From positions 1 through 64,000 of the forward strand of contig RJMB01000001.1 in assembly GCA_003725585.1 (NCBI GenBank): a stretch of 64,000 bases of DNA, in the 5' to 3' direction. The translations under genes were made by a program, and so were the position numbers. This document shows positions 40,048 to 49,189 of the stretch, piece by piece (the stretch's first letter is position 1; the number at the start of each line of letters is the position of its first letter). Origin of the DNA: Halostreptopolyspora alba (GTDB lineage Bacteria > Actinomycetota > Actinomycetes > Streptosporangiales > Streptosporangiaceae). The notes under the pieces were generated by a model that did no database searches, was not told the DNA's origin, and saw only the letters and a program-made list of their open reading frames with translations.

Positions 40048-42417
40048 ATGAGCGCCGACGACCGCCGCCGCGACTCAGCGAGCCGGGACGCCGACGGCCC
40101 CTCCGACCGGCCAAGCGCCGACGACGGTGGGGACCACGGTCACCGGGCCGTCGAACCTGACGCGTTGTCCGGCCCGGCCGGCGGGCTGCTCGACGACCTT
40201 CCCGAGACCGGGCGCGGATACACACCGCTGCCCCCTCCCGAGGGCGACCGGGACCAGTTCGGCGGCACCGGAGAGTACACGGGCACCACGGGCGGTGCCG
40301 CGTACCGCATCCCCTTCCACGCTCCCCCGGGTGAGCCGCCCCCGAGGGACGGCGCCCACCGGGCCCCCGCGCCCGAACCCCCGTACCCGGTCCCGGAGGG
40401 GCCGCTGCAACCCAACGTCGTCCCCTTCCGTGGGGCCGGGCAGGAGCGCGCGGCCGCGCCCCCCACGCGGTCCGTGGCCGAGGAGACCGGCCGGCAGAGA
40501 CCCGGACACACCACCCCTCCCACCGCCGATGTTGGGGAACGCGCGCCGGGCGCCGGGGACGCGCCCCGTGGCCCCCGACACCAGGAGGCCGGTGTGGCCA
40601 CACCCGCTCCCGCCCCGCCGATGATCCCCGGACGGGCCGCGCGGACCGGCGGGGGAGAACCGCCGGAGCGGTCCGAGCCGCACGCCGACCCGCACGCCTA
40701 CGCCCAGGCCGAACGCGACGCCGTGTACCGCGTGATCCGGGAGCGGCGCGACGTCCGGGTGGGCTTCCGCCCCGATCCCGTACCCGGCGAGGTCCTCACC
40801 CGGGTGCTGGCCGCGGCGCACCAGGCGCCGTCGGTCGGATTCTCCCAACCCTGGGACTTCCTCCTCATCGAGGACACCGAGACACGGACACGGGTGCGCG
40901 AGATGGTGCACGCCCGGCGCGAGGAGTACGCTCGCGCGCTTCCGGGAGCGCGGGCGCGCGCCTTCTCCGGGCTCAAGGTCGAGGCGATCCTCGACACCCC
41001 GGTGAACATCGTGGTCACGGTCGACCCCACGCGCGGCGGCCGGCACACACTGGGCCGGCACACCCAGCCACAGATGTCGAACTACTCCACCGCGCTGGCG
41101 GTGGAGAACCTGTGGCTCGCGGCCCGCGCCGAAGGGCTCGGTGTGGGCTGGGTGAGCTTCTTCGAGGAGCGTGACCTCGCGCGTGTCCTCGACCTGCCCC
41201 GGCATCTGGAGGTGGTCGCCTACCTGTGTGTGGGCTACGTCGACGACTTCCCGCCGGAGCCGGAGCTCAGCCTGGGCGGCTGGGCCAAGCGCCGTCCGCT
41301 GTCCTGGGCGGTGCACCGCGAGGGGTACGGACGGCGGGGCCTACCAGGTGAGGAGCCGACCAGCTTGCTGGATGAGACCATCTCCGGAATCCGGCCACTG
41401 AATCAGAGGGCGATCGACGACGCCCGGGAGCGGCAGCGGCAGATGACCAAGCCGCCGGGGTCGCTGGGGGTGTTGGAGGACGTTTCGATCCGGCTGGCCG
41501 GCCTGGCGGGCGAGTGCCCGCCGCCCATCCCCGAGCCGGCCGCCGTGGCGGTCTTCGCCGGCGACCACGGGGTGCACGCCCAGGGGGTGACCGCCTGGCC
41601 TCAGGACGTCACCGCCCAGATGGTGCACAACTTCCTCGACGGTGGCGCCGTGGTCAACGCGTTCGCCAACCAGGTCGGGACCGAGGTCACCATCGTCGAC
41701 GTGGGGGTGGTCGCCGACCTGCCCACAGTGCCCGGCCTACTGCCGCGCAAGCTGGCGCGTGGGACGGCCGACATGACCCAGGGGCCGGCCATGACCCGCA
41801 CCCAGGTGGTTCACGCGCTCGAGGCCGGCGTCGAAGTCGCCCGCGACCTGGTGTCCGCCGGAAACCGGTGTCTGGTCACCGGTGACATGGGCATCGGCAA
41901 CACGACCCCTTCGGCGGCGCTCATCTCGGCCTTCACCGGCCACGACCCGGCCGACATCACCGGTCGGGGGACCGGTCTGGACGACGCCGCGCACGAGCAC
42001 AAGATCGAGGTCGTGCGCAGGGCGCTCGAGGTGAACACCATCGACGCGAGCGATCCGACGGGTGTGCTGGCGGCGGTCGGTGGCCTTGAGCACGCCGCCC
42101 TCGCCGGTTTCGTGCTCGGCGCCGCCGCGGCCGGGGTGCCGGTGCTGCTCGACGGTGTGATCTCGGGCTCGGCGGCGTTGGCCGCCGCGGCCCTGTGCCC
42201 GGAGGCGATGAACGCCTGTTTCGCCGGGCACTGCTCCGCCGAACCGGGGCACTCCGTGGTGCTGCGGCACCTGGGGCTGCACCCGCTGTTCGGGCTGGAG
42301 ATGCGGCTGGGTGAGGGGTCGGGCGCGCTCCTGGCACTGCCGATGGTGCAGGCGTCGGTGCGGGCACTCCGTGATGTCGCCACATTCGACTCCGCGGGGG
42401 TGGCCGGGGGCGCGTGA
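40048..42417 (+). CDS. bluB-cobT: BluB-CobT fusion: DMB synthase / phosphoribosyltransferase
   Basis: This 789-aa protein has three parts. Residues 1-215 are Pro/Gly/charged and probably disordered. Residues 218-435 are BluB, the flavin destructase that makes 5,6-dimethylbenzimidazole from FMNH2 (RRDVRVGFRPDPVP, AAHQAPSVGFSQPWDF, VGWVSFFEERDL). Residues 444-785 are CobT, with MTKPPGSLGVLED, FAGDHGVHAQGVT, TGDMGIGNTTPSAAL and the catalytic glutamate in MRLGEGSGALLALP. CobT joins DMB to nicotinate mononucleotide, so product and user of the base are physically linked. No stop separates the domains. Confidence 0.94.
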   Translation: MSADDRRRDSASRDADGPSDRPSADDGGDHGHRAVEPDALSGPAGGLLDDLPETGRGYTPLPPPEGDRDQFGGTGEYTGTTGGAAYRIPFHAPPGEPPPRDGAHRAPAPEPPYPVPEGPLQPNVVPFRGAGQERAAAPPTRSVAEETGRQRPGHTTPPTADVGERAPGAGDAPRGPRHQEAGVATPAPAPPMIPGRAARTGGGEPPERSEPHADPHAYAQAERDAVYRVIRERRDVRVGFRPDPVPGEVLTRVLAAAHQAPSVGFSQPWDFLLIEDTETRTRVREMVHARREEYARALPGARARAFSGLKVEAILDTPVNIVVTVDPTRGGRHTLGRHTQPQMSNYSTALAVENLWLAARAEGLGVGWVSFFEERDLARVLDLPRHLEVVAYLCVGYVDDFPPEPELSLGGWAKRRPLSWAVHREGYGRRGLPGEEPTSLLDETISGIRPLNQRAIDDARERQRQMTKPPGSLGVLEDVSIRLAGLAGECPPPIPEPAAVAVFAGDHGVHAQGVTAWPQDVTAQMVHNFLDGGAVVNAFANQVGTEVTIVDVGVVADLPTVPGLLPRKLARGTADMTQGPAMTRTQVVHALEAGVEVARDLVSAGNRCLVTGDMGIGNTTPSAALISAFTGHDPADITGRGTGLDDAAHEHKIEVVRRALEVNTIDASDPTGVLAAVGGLEHAALAGFVLGAAAAGVPVLLDGVISGSAALAAAALCPEAMNACFAGHCSAEPGHSVVLRHLGLHPLFGLEMRLGEGSGALLALPMVQASVRALRDVATFDSAGVAGGA

Positions 42418-42745
42418 CCGGCCGGCTGGCGCGGCCGACGCCGTCCGCGTCAGCCTGACATGCGTATCCGCGATCAGCGTCGTGATCCCTGTGTGGGGGC
42501 GCGTGGAGCGCCACGTACCGGGAATGGCGGGTGCGGACCGGTTTGACACGGTATTTTTGGGGCATCGACGCCTACCGCCATGACGTTGAACAGCGGGCGC
42601 TCGAACGGACAGCGTGGCCAAGTGCCGGGTGAGGGTGTGACCACAGAACGGGACGCAGGGTGGCGGACCGGCGAAGCGAGGACTCGAGATCACGCCACCG
42701 CCCCGATACGGGGACCACGTTCTGCGAGTCAGGAGGGCTAGCTCG
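42418..42745. other. Intergenic region before cysG
   Basis: About 330 bp with no gene. A TTGACA hexamer at about 42543-42548 may be a -35 box, but no good -10 is placed at 17 bp. Nothing else recognised. Confidence 0.4.
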
Positions 42746-44023
42746 GTGACGTATCTTCTTGGGCTGCGGATGGACGGCCGTGACGTTCTGGTTGTCGGGG
42801 GCGGTCGCGTCGCCCAACGCCGTATCCCGGTGCTGCTCGAGGCGGGCGCGCGGGTGACGGTCATCGCTCCGTCGGTCACGCCCACAGTCGAGGATCTCGC
42901 CTCGGCCGGGCGGATCACCTGGCACCAGCGGCGTTTCATGGGCGGCGACGTGGGGGAGGGACGCCTCGGCGAGTTCTGGCTCGTGCACGCCGCCACCGAC
43001 GACCCCGGTGTGAACGCCACCGTCTCCGAGGAGGCCGAGGCCGCGCGCCTGTGGTGCGTACGCGCCGACGACCGTCACGCCTCCAGCGCGTGGACCCCCG
43101 CCAGCGGCGCCGCCGCCGGTATCACGGTCGGCGTGGTCGCCTCCGGCGACCCCCGCCGTGCCGCCGGGTTGCGCGACGCCATCACCGAGGGACTCTCCGA
43201 GGGCACTCTCGACGCGCGGCGCGGCCGCGAGCGGCTGCGGGGGGTTGCGCTGGTGGGGGGTGGCCCCGGCGACCCCGGGCTGGTCACGGTGCGCGGCCGC
43301 CAGCTGCTCACCCAGGCCGACGTGGTCGTGGTCGACCGTCTCGCTCCGACTTCACTGCTCGATCAGCTTCCAAGCGATGTCGAGATCGTCGACGCCGCGA
43401 AAATCCCCTATGGTCGCTCCATGAGCCAGGACGACATCAACGGGCTCCTCGTCGAGCGTGCCCGCGCGGGCGAGTTCGTCGTCCGCCTCAAAGGTGGGGA
43501 CTCCTTCCTGTTCGGACGCGGCGGAGAAGAGGCGGCTGCCTGCGCCGCGGCCGGGGTTCCCGTTACCGTGGTCCCTGGTGTGACGAGCGCGTTCGCGGCG
43601 CCCGCCGCGGCGGGTATCCCGGCGAGCCACCGTGGTGTCGCCCAGGACGTGCACGTGGTCTCCGCCCACGTCGCTCCGGACGACGAGCGCTCCACGGTCG
43701 ACTGGCCAGGGCTGGCCCGTTCGGCGGGCACGATCGTCGCACTCATGGGCGTTGAGCGTATTGGTGCCATCGCCGACGCGCTGATCGAGCACGGCCGCTC
43801 CGAGCGGACCCCGGTCGCCGCGATCCAGGACGCCACACTGCCTACCCAGCGCACAGTGGTCGCGGATTTGCGTACCGCCGACCGCGTCATGCGCGAGGAG
43901 GACGTGCGCCCACCCGCCGTTGTGGTGATCGGTGAGGTGGTCAACGTGGCCGGGGAACTTGACATACTGCACGAGGGACATCATGGCGGCGATCCGATGG
44001 CACCGTCCGGAGGCAGTTCATGA
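42746..44023 (+). CDS. cysG: CysG-type protein: precorrin-2 dehydrogenase / uroporphyrinogen-III methyltransferase
   Basis: This 425-aa protein has an N-terminal NAD-binding domain (VLVVGGGRVAQRRIPVLLEAGA) that oxidises precorrin-2 to sirohydrochlorin, and a C-terminal SAM methylase (VALVGGGPGDPGLVTVRG, RLKGGDSFLFGRGGEEA, VPGVTSAFAAPAAAGIP) that makes precorrin-2. It supplies sirohydrochlorin both to CbiX for B12 and to siroheme. The dehydrogenase/ferrochelatase part is short (about 150 aa), so the chelatase may be external, consistent with CbiX in the cluster. GTG start. Confidence 0.93.
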   Translation: MTYLLGLRMDGRDVLVVGGGRVAQRRIPVLLEAGARVTVIAPSVTPTVEDLASAGRITWHQRRFMGGDVGEGRLGEFWLVHAATDDPGVNATVSEEAEAARLWCVRADDRHASSAWTPASGAAAGITVGVVASGDPRRAAGLRDAITEGLSEGTLDARRGRERLRGVALVGGGPGDPGLVTVRGRQLLTQADVVVVDRLAPTSLLDQLPSDVEIVDAAKIPYGRSMSQDDINGLLVERARAGEFVVRLKGGDSFLFGRGGEEAAACAAAGVPVTVVPGVTSAFAAPAAAGIPASHRGVAQDVHVVSAHVAPDDERSTVDWPGLARSAGTIVALMGVERIGAIADALIEHGRSERTPVAAIQDATLPTQRTVVADLRTADRVMREEDVRPPAVVVIGEVVNVAGELDILHEGHHGGDPMAPSGGSS

Positions 44024-44050
44024 TGCGTTCCTGAGGGAAGATCGGGTGTT

Positions 44051-46000
44051 GTGACCTCGAATAACGATGAGAAGGGCGGTACCGCGATGACCCGGCCGCC
44101 TGCTACACCGGAAGTGACAGGGCCAGGCGAGACAGAGCCAGACGGGGCCACGCCAGCCGACCGCGGCGCCGCGGACACTTCGCGGGACCGGGTCGGCCAG
44201 GTAAGCCCTGAACGCGACGAGGGCCGGCGGGTGGCCGGCGAGCACGAACGTGGGCGGCGTGGCCGCGGCAACGTTGCCGCCTCGCACGCCGCCCCACCAA
44301 GCGCGCCCAAGCATCGCGCGGAGTCGAGCGCCGACATCCGATTCGAACGGGTACTGGAGGAACTGCGTTCCCGAGTCCGCGCGATCGAGTTCTCCGAGGG
44401 TCTGCCGGGCGCCAACGAAGGTATGACCGCGCGCAACGACGTGTTGAGCCAACTCGACGACTACGTACTGCCGCGGGTGCGACGACCCGACGTCCCCCTG
44501 TTGATCGCGGTGGCCGGTTCCACCGGCGCGGGCAAGTCCACGCTCGTCAACAGCCTGGTGGGGGAGCAGGTCACGACCACGGGGGTGCGCCGCCCGACCA
44601 CCAACAGTCCGGTGCTCGCCTGTAACCCCACCGATGTCGGCTGGTTCAGTGAGGCGTCGTTCCTGCCCACACTGCCGCGCGTGCGTCAACAGGGGCTGGC
44701 CATGCCCGGTAAGGACGGCATGCTCGTGCTCGCGGCGAGTGAGTGTATGCCCGAGGGGGTGGCCCTGCTCGACACCCCCGACGTCGACTCCGCCGTCGCC
44801 GCGCACCACGAGTTCGCGGCGAAGTTCCTCGACGCCGCCGACCTGTGGATGTTCGTCACCACCAGCACACGCTACGCCGACGCGCGCGTCTGGGACTTCC
44901 TGCGGGTGGCCCGCGACCGCAACACCTCGTTGGCGGTCGTGCTCTCACGGGTTCCGCGCCGTGGGCGCGCCCAGCTCCTCGACCATTTCGGGGCGATGCT
45001 CGAGGCCAACGGCCTCGGCAACGCCACCCGGTTCGCCATCTCCGAGACCGACCAGATCTCCGGCGAGCGGTTCACCTCCAACGTCGCCGACGACGTCCGG
45101 TCCTATCTGGCCGAGGTCGCCGGTGACCTCGCGCAACGCGACCTCGTCTCCCGCCGGACCTTCATTGGGGTGGTCGACAGCTTCCTCACCCGCGTTCCCG
45201 AGCTCACCCGCCAGGTCGAGACGCAGGTGGAGATCGGTCGGAACCTCGAGCTGGCCGTCGAGAACGCCTACTCCACGGCGCTGCAACGCGCCGCCGAGGC
45301 CATCGGCGACGGGTCGTTGCTCGGTGGCAACCTCCTGGCCCGCTGGCGGGAGATAGCCGCCAGCGGGGAGCTGGTGCGCGCCATGCGGCCGCGCAAGAAG
45401 CGCAGGAACCAGGCCGCCGAAGAGGAGTCCGCCGCGCGGGTCCGGGCACTCGAGCAAGCGATTCGCGACACGCTGGAGGCGCTGGTGGTATCATCCGCCG
45501 AACGCGCCGCCGAGGAGGTCGTGGCGAACTGGGGCGAGATCCCCGGCGCGGACGCGTTGGCCGAACGTGCCGGCGGATCCCAGGTGCCCGAGGACCTCGG
45601 GCGCCGTGCCCGCGAGGCCGTCATCGAGTGGCAGGCCAGCGTGCAGGAGATGATCTCCGCCGACGGTGCCACCAAGCGTTCCGTGGCGCGTGTGGTCACC
45701 ATCGACAAAGAGGCCATCGCCCTCGTGATGATCATCGAGCTTCTCGGCTACGCCTCAACGGCGGCGACGGAGAACCGTTCCGTCCCGCCACCCCAACGGC
45801 TGCTCAAGGGGTTGTTCGGCTCCGAGTCGCTCCGCAGCATCGGTCGGCGGGCCCGCGACGACCTGTACAGCCGTATCACCGAGGTCCTCCAAGCGGAGAG
45901 AGCGCGGTTCGACGACGCGTTGGCCAACGCGAAGCTTCCGGGCGAGGGCGACGCCGTACAGCTCTACCACGCCACATACAACCTTGAGATAGCACGATGA
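44051..46000 (+). CDS. Dynamin-like P-loop GTPase (first of pair)
   Basis: This 649-aa protein has a disordered charged N-terminus of about 90 residues, then a GTPase domain with P-loop AVAGSTGAGKSTLVNSL (156-164), switch region GVRRPTTNSPVLAC and DxxG-like LLDTPDVDS. A long helical C-terminal half (400-649) follows, resembling bacterial dynamin-like or YfjP/Era-like families. Such actinobacterial GTPases are often mis-annotated as ABC transporters; the function is probably membrane remodelling. The stop overlaps the second GTPase ATG by 4 bp (ATGA), so the pair is made together. Confidence 0.8.
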   Translation: MTSNNDEKGGTAMTRPPATPEVTGPGETEPDGATPADRGAADTSRDRVGQVSPERDEGRRVAGEHERGRRGRGNVAASHAAPPSAPKHRAESSADIRFERVLEELRSRVRAIEFSEGLPGANEGMTARNDVLSQLDDYVLPRVRRPDVPLLIAVAGSTGAGKSTLVNSLVGEQVTTTGVRRPTTNSPVLACNPTDVGWFSEASFLPTLPRVRQQGLAMPGKDGMLVLAASECMPEGVALLDTPDVDSAVAAHHEFAAKFLDAADLWMFVTTSTRYADARVWDFLRVARDRNTSLAVVLSRVPRRGRAQLLDHFGAMLEANGLGNATRFAISETDQISGERFTSNVADDVRSYLAEVAGDLAQRDLVSRRTFIGVVDSFLTRVPELTRQVETQVEIGRNLELAVENAYSTALQRAAEAIGDGSLLGGNLLARWREIAASGELVRAMRPRKKRRNQAAEEESAARVRALEQAIRDTLEALVVSSAERAAEEVVANWGEIPGADALAERAGGSQVPEDLGRRAREAVIEWQASVQEMISADGATKRSVARVVTIDKEAIALVMIIELLGYASTAATENRSVPPPQRLLKGLFGSESLRSIGRRARDDLYSRITEVLQAERARFDDALANAKLPGEGDAVQLYHATYNLEIAR

Positions 46001-48699
46001 CGACTCAGCGGCATTCACCGGGTGCGGACGACGATCCGGGCGCCAACTCCGCGACGGATCCGCCGGGCGAGCCCGAGAGCTCCATTCCCACCGGCGGACG
46101 GCCCGATCCGGGGGCCACGGACGAGACGGTCGAGGCCGCGGCGCGGCCCGGGCCCGACTCGACAGAGTGGGGCGGCTACGTGATTCCGCCGGTGAGGCGT
46201 ACCGGGCCGGACTACGCTCCGGGGCCGAGCGGAGACGACGCGCACGGGGACCAGTTGCCCGCCTGGGTCACCGGCGGGCACGGCGCCCACGACGCCGGTT
46301 GGGCCACGCCCGCGGGTGACGCGCCACCGAGTCACCTCGGCGAGGGTACCGATCTCGGTTCGTACCCGGCGCTGCGTCGCGCGGTCGACGCGTTGTCGGG
46401 ACTGGCCGCCGAGTCCGGTGACCTCCCGTCCGCCGCGGCCGAGGCCGGGGATCGCGCCGACCCGCGGGGCGGCACGGAGGAGAGCGCTCCTTCGGGCTCG
46501 TCGCCGGGTGGCTCCTCCGAGCACGAGTCGGGCGAGGGCGGGGGCACGACGGGAGCCACCTCCCGTGGCGGCAAGCACGCCCGGCGTTCCCGCGTCGTAC
46601 GAATGAGCCGGTCCGCCTCGGAGGAACGGGCCGGCGACGGTCAGGACGACTCCCCGGTCGAGGACCAGGACGACCCCGAGAACCTCGCGGGTTGGGTGGG
46701 CAGCCTGGTCGGTGCGGTCGACAGCGAGGACGGGACCCCCGGGCCGGCCGCGATCGCCGGGCGGCGCTCGGGCTCGTCGGCGGCGCAGTCGGGCACCGGC
46801 ACGGACACCGGCGCCAGCGGTGATACCGGGGATCCCGCCGGCGAGGGTGAGCGGGAGCCGTCGTCGTGGAGCGAGCCGGAGCGCTCCGCCGAGGACGACG
46901 CCGAAACCGAGACCAGCGCCGACATCGACACCAACGCCGACACCAACGCCGACACCGACACCGACACCGCGCCGGCCACCTCCGAGCCCGCCGCGGTCGA
47001 GGACACGACGGAGTGGGGATCGCTCGGCGACGATCCCGACGACTACGTTCCCTCGGCGGCCGAACCGTGGGAACCCATGCCGGCGGTCACGCGTGAGGAG
47101 CTGATCGAGCGTCTCGACAACCTGGCGCTGCTCATCGAGATCGGGCGTGACGACTTCGACGCCGAGCTGATCGCCCGCGCGCGCGGTCTGCTCACGCACG
47201 CCGGTGCCCGCCTGCGGCTGTCGGGTGACCACACGATCGTGGCGCTGGCGGGCGGCACCGGAAGCGGAAAGTCCTCACTGTTCAACGCGTTGTGCGGGCT
47301 GGAGTTCTCGCGTGTGGGCGTCACCCGCCCCACGACCTCCTCCGTGCACGCGTGCGTGTGGGGCAACGATGGGGCCGACGGCATCCTGGACTGGCTCGGG
47401 GTTCCCCAGCGCGCCAGACACTCCCGGACCAGTGTGCTCGACAAGAGCACCTCGGAGCTGCACGGCCTGATCTTGCTCGACCTACCCGACCACGACTCCG
47501 TGCGGGCCGTCCACACAGAGCAGTCCGACCGGCTGATCAGTTCCGCCGACCTCCTCATATGGGTGCTCGACCCGCAGAAGTACGCCGACGCGGCGGTGCA
47601 CCACCGCTACCTCGCAGAGATGGCCGGCCACGGCGCGGTCACGGTGGCCGTGCTCAACAAGGTCGACCGGGTCGACCCCGACGAGCTCGAGGAGGTGCTC
47701 ACCGACCTGCGTCGCCTGCTGGAGACCGAGTCCGGAGCGCAACCGCGGGTGCTCACCACGTCCACGCTCCTGGGGGAGGGGTTGGGCGAGCTGCGCGAGT
47801 TGCTCGCCGGGACGGTCTCCGAGCGCCGCGCGTTGGTCGACCGGCTGGTCGCCGACCTGGACCCGGTCGTCGGCGGGTTCGAGCGTTACCGCGGCACCGA
47901 GGAGCCACCGGCCCGGGTACCCGAGGAGGTCCGGCAGAAGCTCGCCGGTGAGCTGGTGGACGCCGGAGGGGCGCCCGCCGTCGCCGACGCCACCGGGACC
48001 ACCTACGAGCGCCGTGGCCACCGGAGTGTGGGCTGGCCGGTGGGTCGGTGGGTACGCGCGCTGCGGCGCGACCCGTTGCGCTCGGTCCAGTTGGACTTCG
48101 TGCGCGAAGGGTCCGAGGAGGGGCTCAGTGAGTCCGTCCGTGCCCAGCTGCCGGAGGTCGAGACCGCGGCGGCCGAGGCCGCCGATCACGTCGGTGGGTC
48201 ACTCCCGTCGCCGTGGCCCCGGCGTCTGCGCGCGGCGGCGCGTACCAATGTCGCCGACCTTCCGAGGGAGCTCGGCAGCGCGGTCGCCGCCACGGTCCCC
48301 TCCGATGACACCCCGTCGTGGTGGAGGACCGTGCGGGCGTTGCAGTACCTCCTGGTGGGGGCCGCCGGCATCGGCCTGACCTGGTTCGGGGTCGCCCTTG
48401 TGAGCTGGCTCGGCGGCGGTCTCACCGGGATGTCCCCGCTGGACCACCCCATCAACATCGGTTACGCGGCGGCGGTGGCCGTGGCCGCGCTGGTCGTGGG
48501 CAAACTGATCGACATCGGGTGTCGGAACCTGGTGGAGGTCGCCTCGACCCAGCAGCGTGACGAGGTGGCGCGGCGAAGTTCCGAACGGGTGCGTTCGATA
48601 TCGGACGAGTGGATCGTGGCGCCCCTGGAGGAGGAGCTACAGCGGTACCGCGCCTACACCCAGGCGCTCGACGCCGCCTCGGCACGTCCCACGGAGTGA
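45997..48699 (+). CDS. Dynamin-like P-loop GTPase with membrane helices (second of pair)
   Basis: This 900-aa protein begins with about 360 acidic, low-complexity residues that include DTNADTNADTDTDT. A GTPase domain follows (ALAGGTGSGKSSLFNALCG near 417, FSRVGVTRPTTSSVHACV, LLDLPDHDSV, NKVDRVDPDEL). Near the C-terminus two transmembrane helices (LLVGAAGIGLTWFGVALVSWL and YAAAVAVAALVVGKLIDIG) form a hairpin. Membrane insertion and pairing with the upstream soluble GTPase suggest a heteromeric membrane-acting GTPase system. Confidence 0.82.
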   Translation: MTTQRHSPGADDDPGANSATDPPGEPESSIPTGGRPDPGATDETVEAAARPGPDSTEWGGYVIPPVRRTGPDYAPGPSGDDAHGDQLPAWVTGGHGAHDAGWATPAGDAPPSHLGEGTDLGSYPALRRAVDALSGLAAESGDLPSAAAEAGDRADPRGGTEESAPSGSSPGGSSEHESGEGGGTTGATSRGGKHARRSRVVRMSRSASEERAGDGQDDSPVEDQDDPENLAGWVGSLVGAVDSEDGTPGPAAIAGRRSGSSAAQSGTGTDTGASGDTGDPAGEGEREPSSWSEPERSAEDDAETETSADIDTNADTNADTDTDTAPATSEPAAVEDTTEWGSLGDDPDDYVPSAAEPWEPMPAVTREELIERLDNLALLIEIGRDDFDAELIARARGLLTHAGARLRLSGDHTIVALAGGTGSGKSSLFNALCGLEFSRVGVTRPTTSSVHACVWGNDGADGILDWLGVPQRARHSRTSVLDKSTSELHGLILLDLPDHDSVRAVHTEQSDRLISSADLLIWVLDPQKYADAAVHHRYLAEMAGHGAVTVAVLNKVDRVDPDELEEVLTDLRRLLETESGAQPRVLTTSTLLGEGLGELRELLAGTVSERRALVDRLVADLDPVVGGFERYRGTEEPPARVPEEVRQKLAGELVDAGGAPAVADATGTTYERRGHRSVGWPVGRWVRALRRDPLRSVQLDFVREGSEEGLSESVRAQLPEVETAAAEAADHVGGSLPSPWPRRLRAAARTNVADLPRELGSAVAATVPSDDTPSWWRTVRALQYLLVGAAGIGLTWFGVALVSWLGGGLTGMSPLDHPINIGYAAAVAVAALVVGKLIDIGCRNLVEVASTQQRDEVARRSSERVRSISDEWIVAPLEEELQRYRAYTQALDAASARPTE

Positions 48700-49189
48700 A
48701 CTCCGGCGAATCCCCGCCACCGACCGTGGCGCCCGTGGTCGCGAGTGTCCGGGTGTGGGCTGGGCCCCACCCGGATTTCTCCCCACCCTCACGCGACTAG
48801 ATCCACTGGACGCCGGAACTCATCGGTCCTCCCGTTCTCGACGCGGCACCTGCGGTCCCAGCTAGGCGAACGCGAACGGTCGCGCCGTCGCCGGAGCGTG
48901 GTCCTGCCCGGTCGGCACTCGCGCGCCCGCGAAACCCCCCTCGTTCTCGGCGTCGGCGTATCGCACTCCCGACATGCCCCCCGGAAGCCCGACCAACCAA
49001 CGCCGACCGCGTCCTATTGACCACAGTGCTGCCAATGTATCGGTTTTCCTCCTGATCTGTACAACCAGCGATTAAAGTATTACTGAAAGTAGTTCAGTGG
49101 TGCGCTCCCAGCGCCATCGTCGGGACACGGCGGGCGCGGTGGGCGAAGTCGACCGGGACCGGTTCCGGGCGCGAACGAGGGGGACCGAA
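48700..49189. other. Intergenic region before the diguanylate cyclase
   Basis: No supportable gene. An A/T-rich promoter-like patch lies at 49030-49095, ending in the palindrome ACTGAA-agtag-TTCAGT (49082-49098). Confidence 0.5.
49082..49098. promoter_or_regulatory. Palindrome upstream of the GGDEF gene
   Basis: Perfect 6-bp arms ACTGAA/TTCAGT with a 5-nt centre, next to the A/T-rich promoter-like patch and 92 bp before the chosen start. A candidate operator. Confidence 0.4.
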
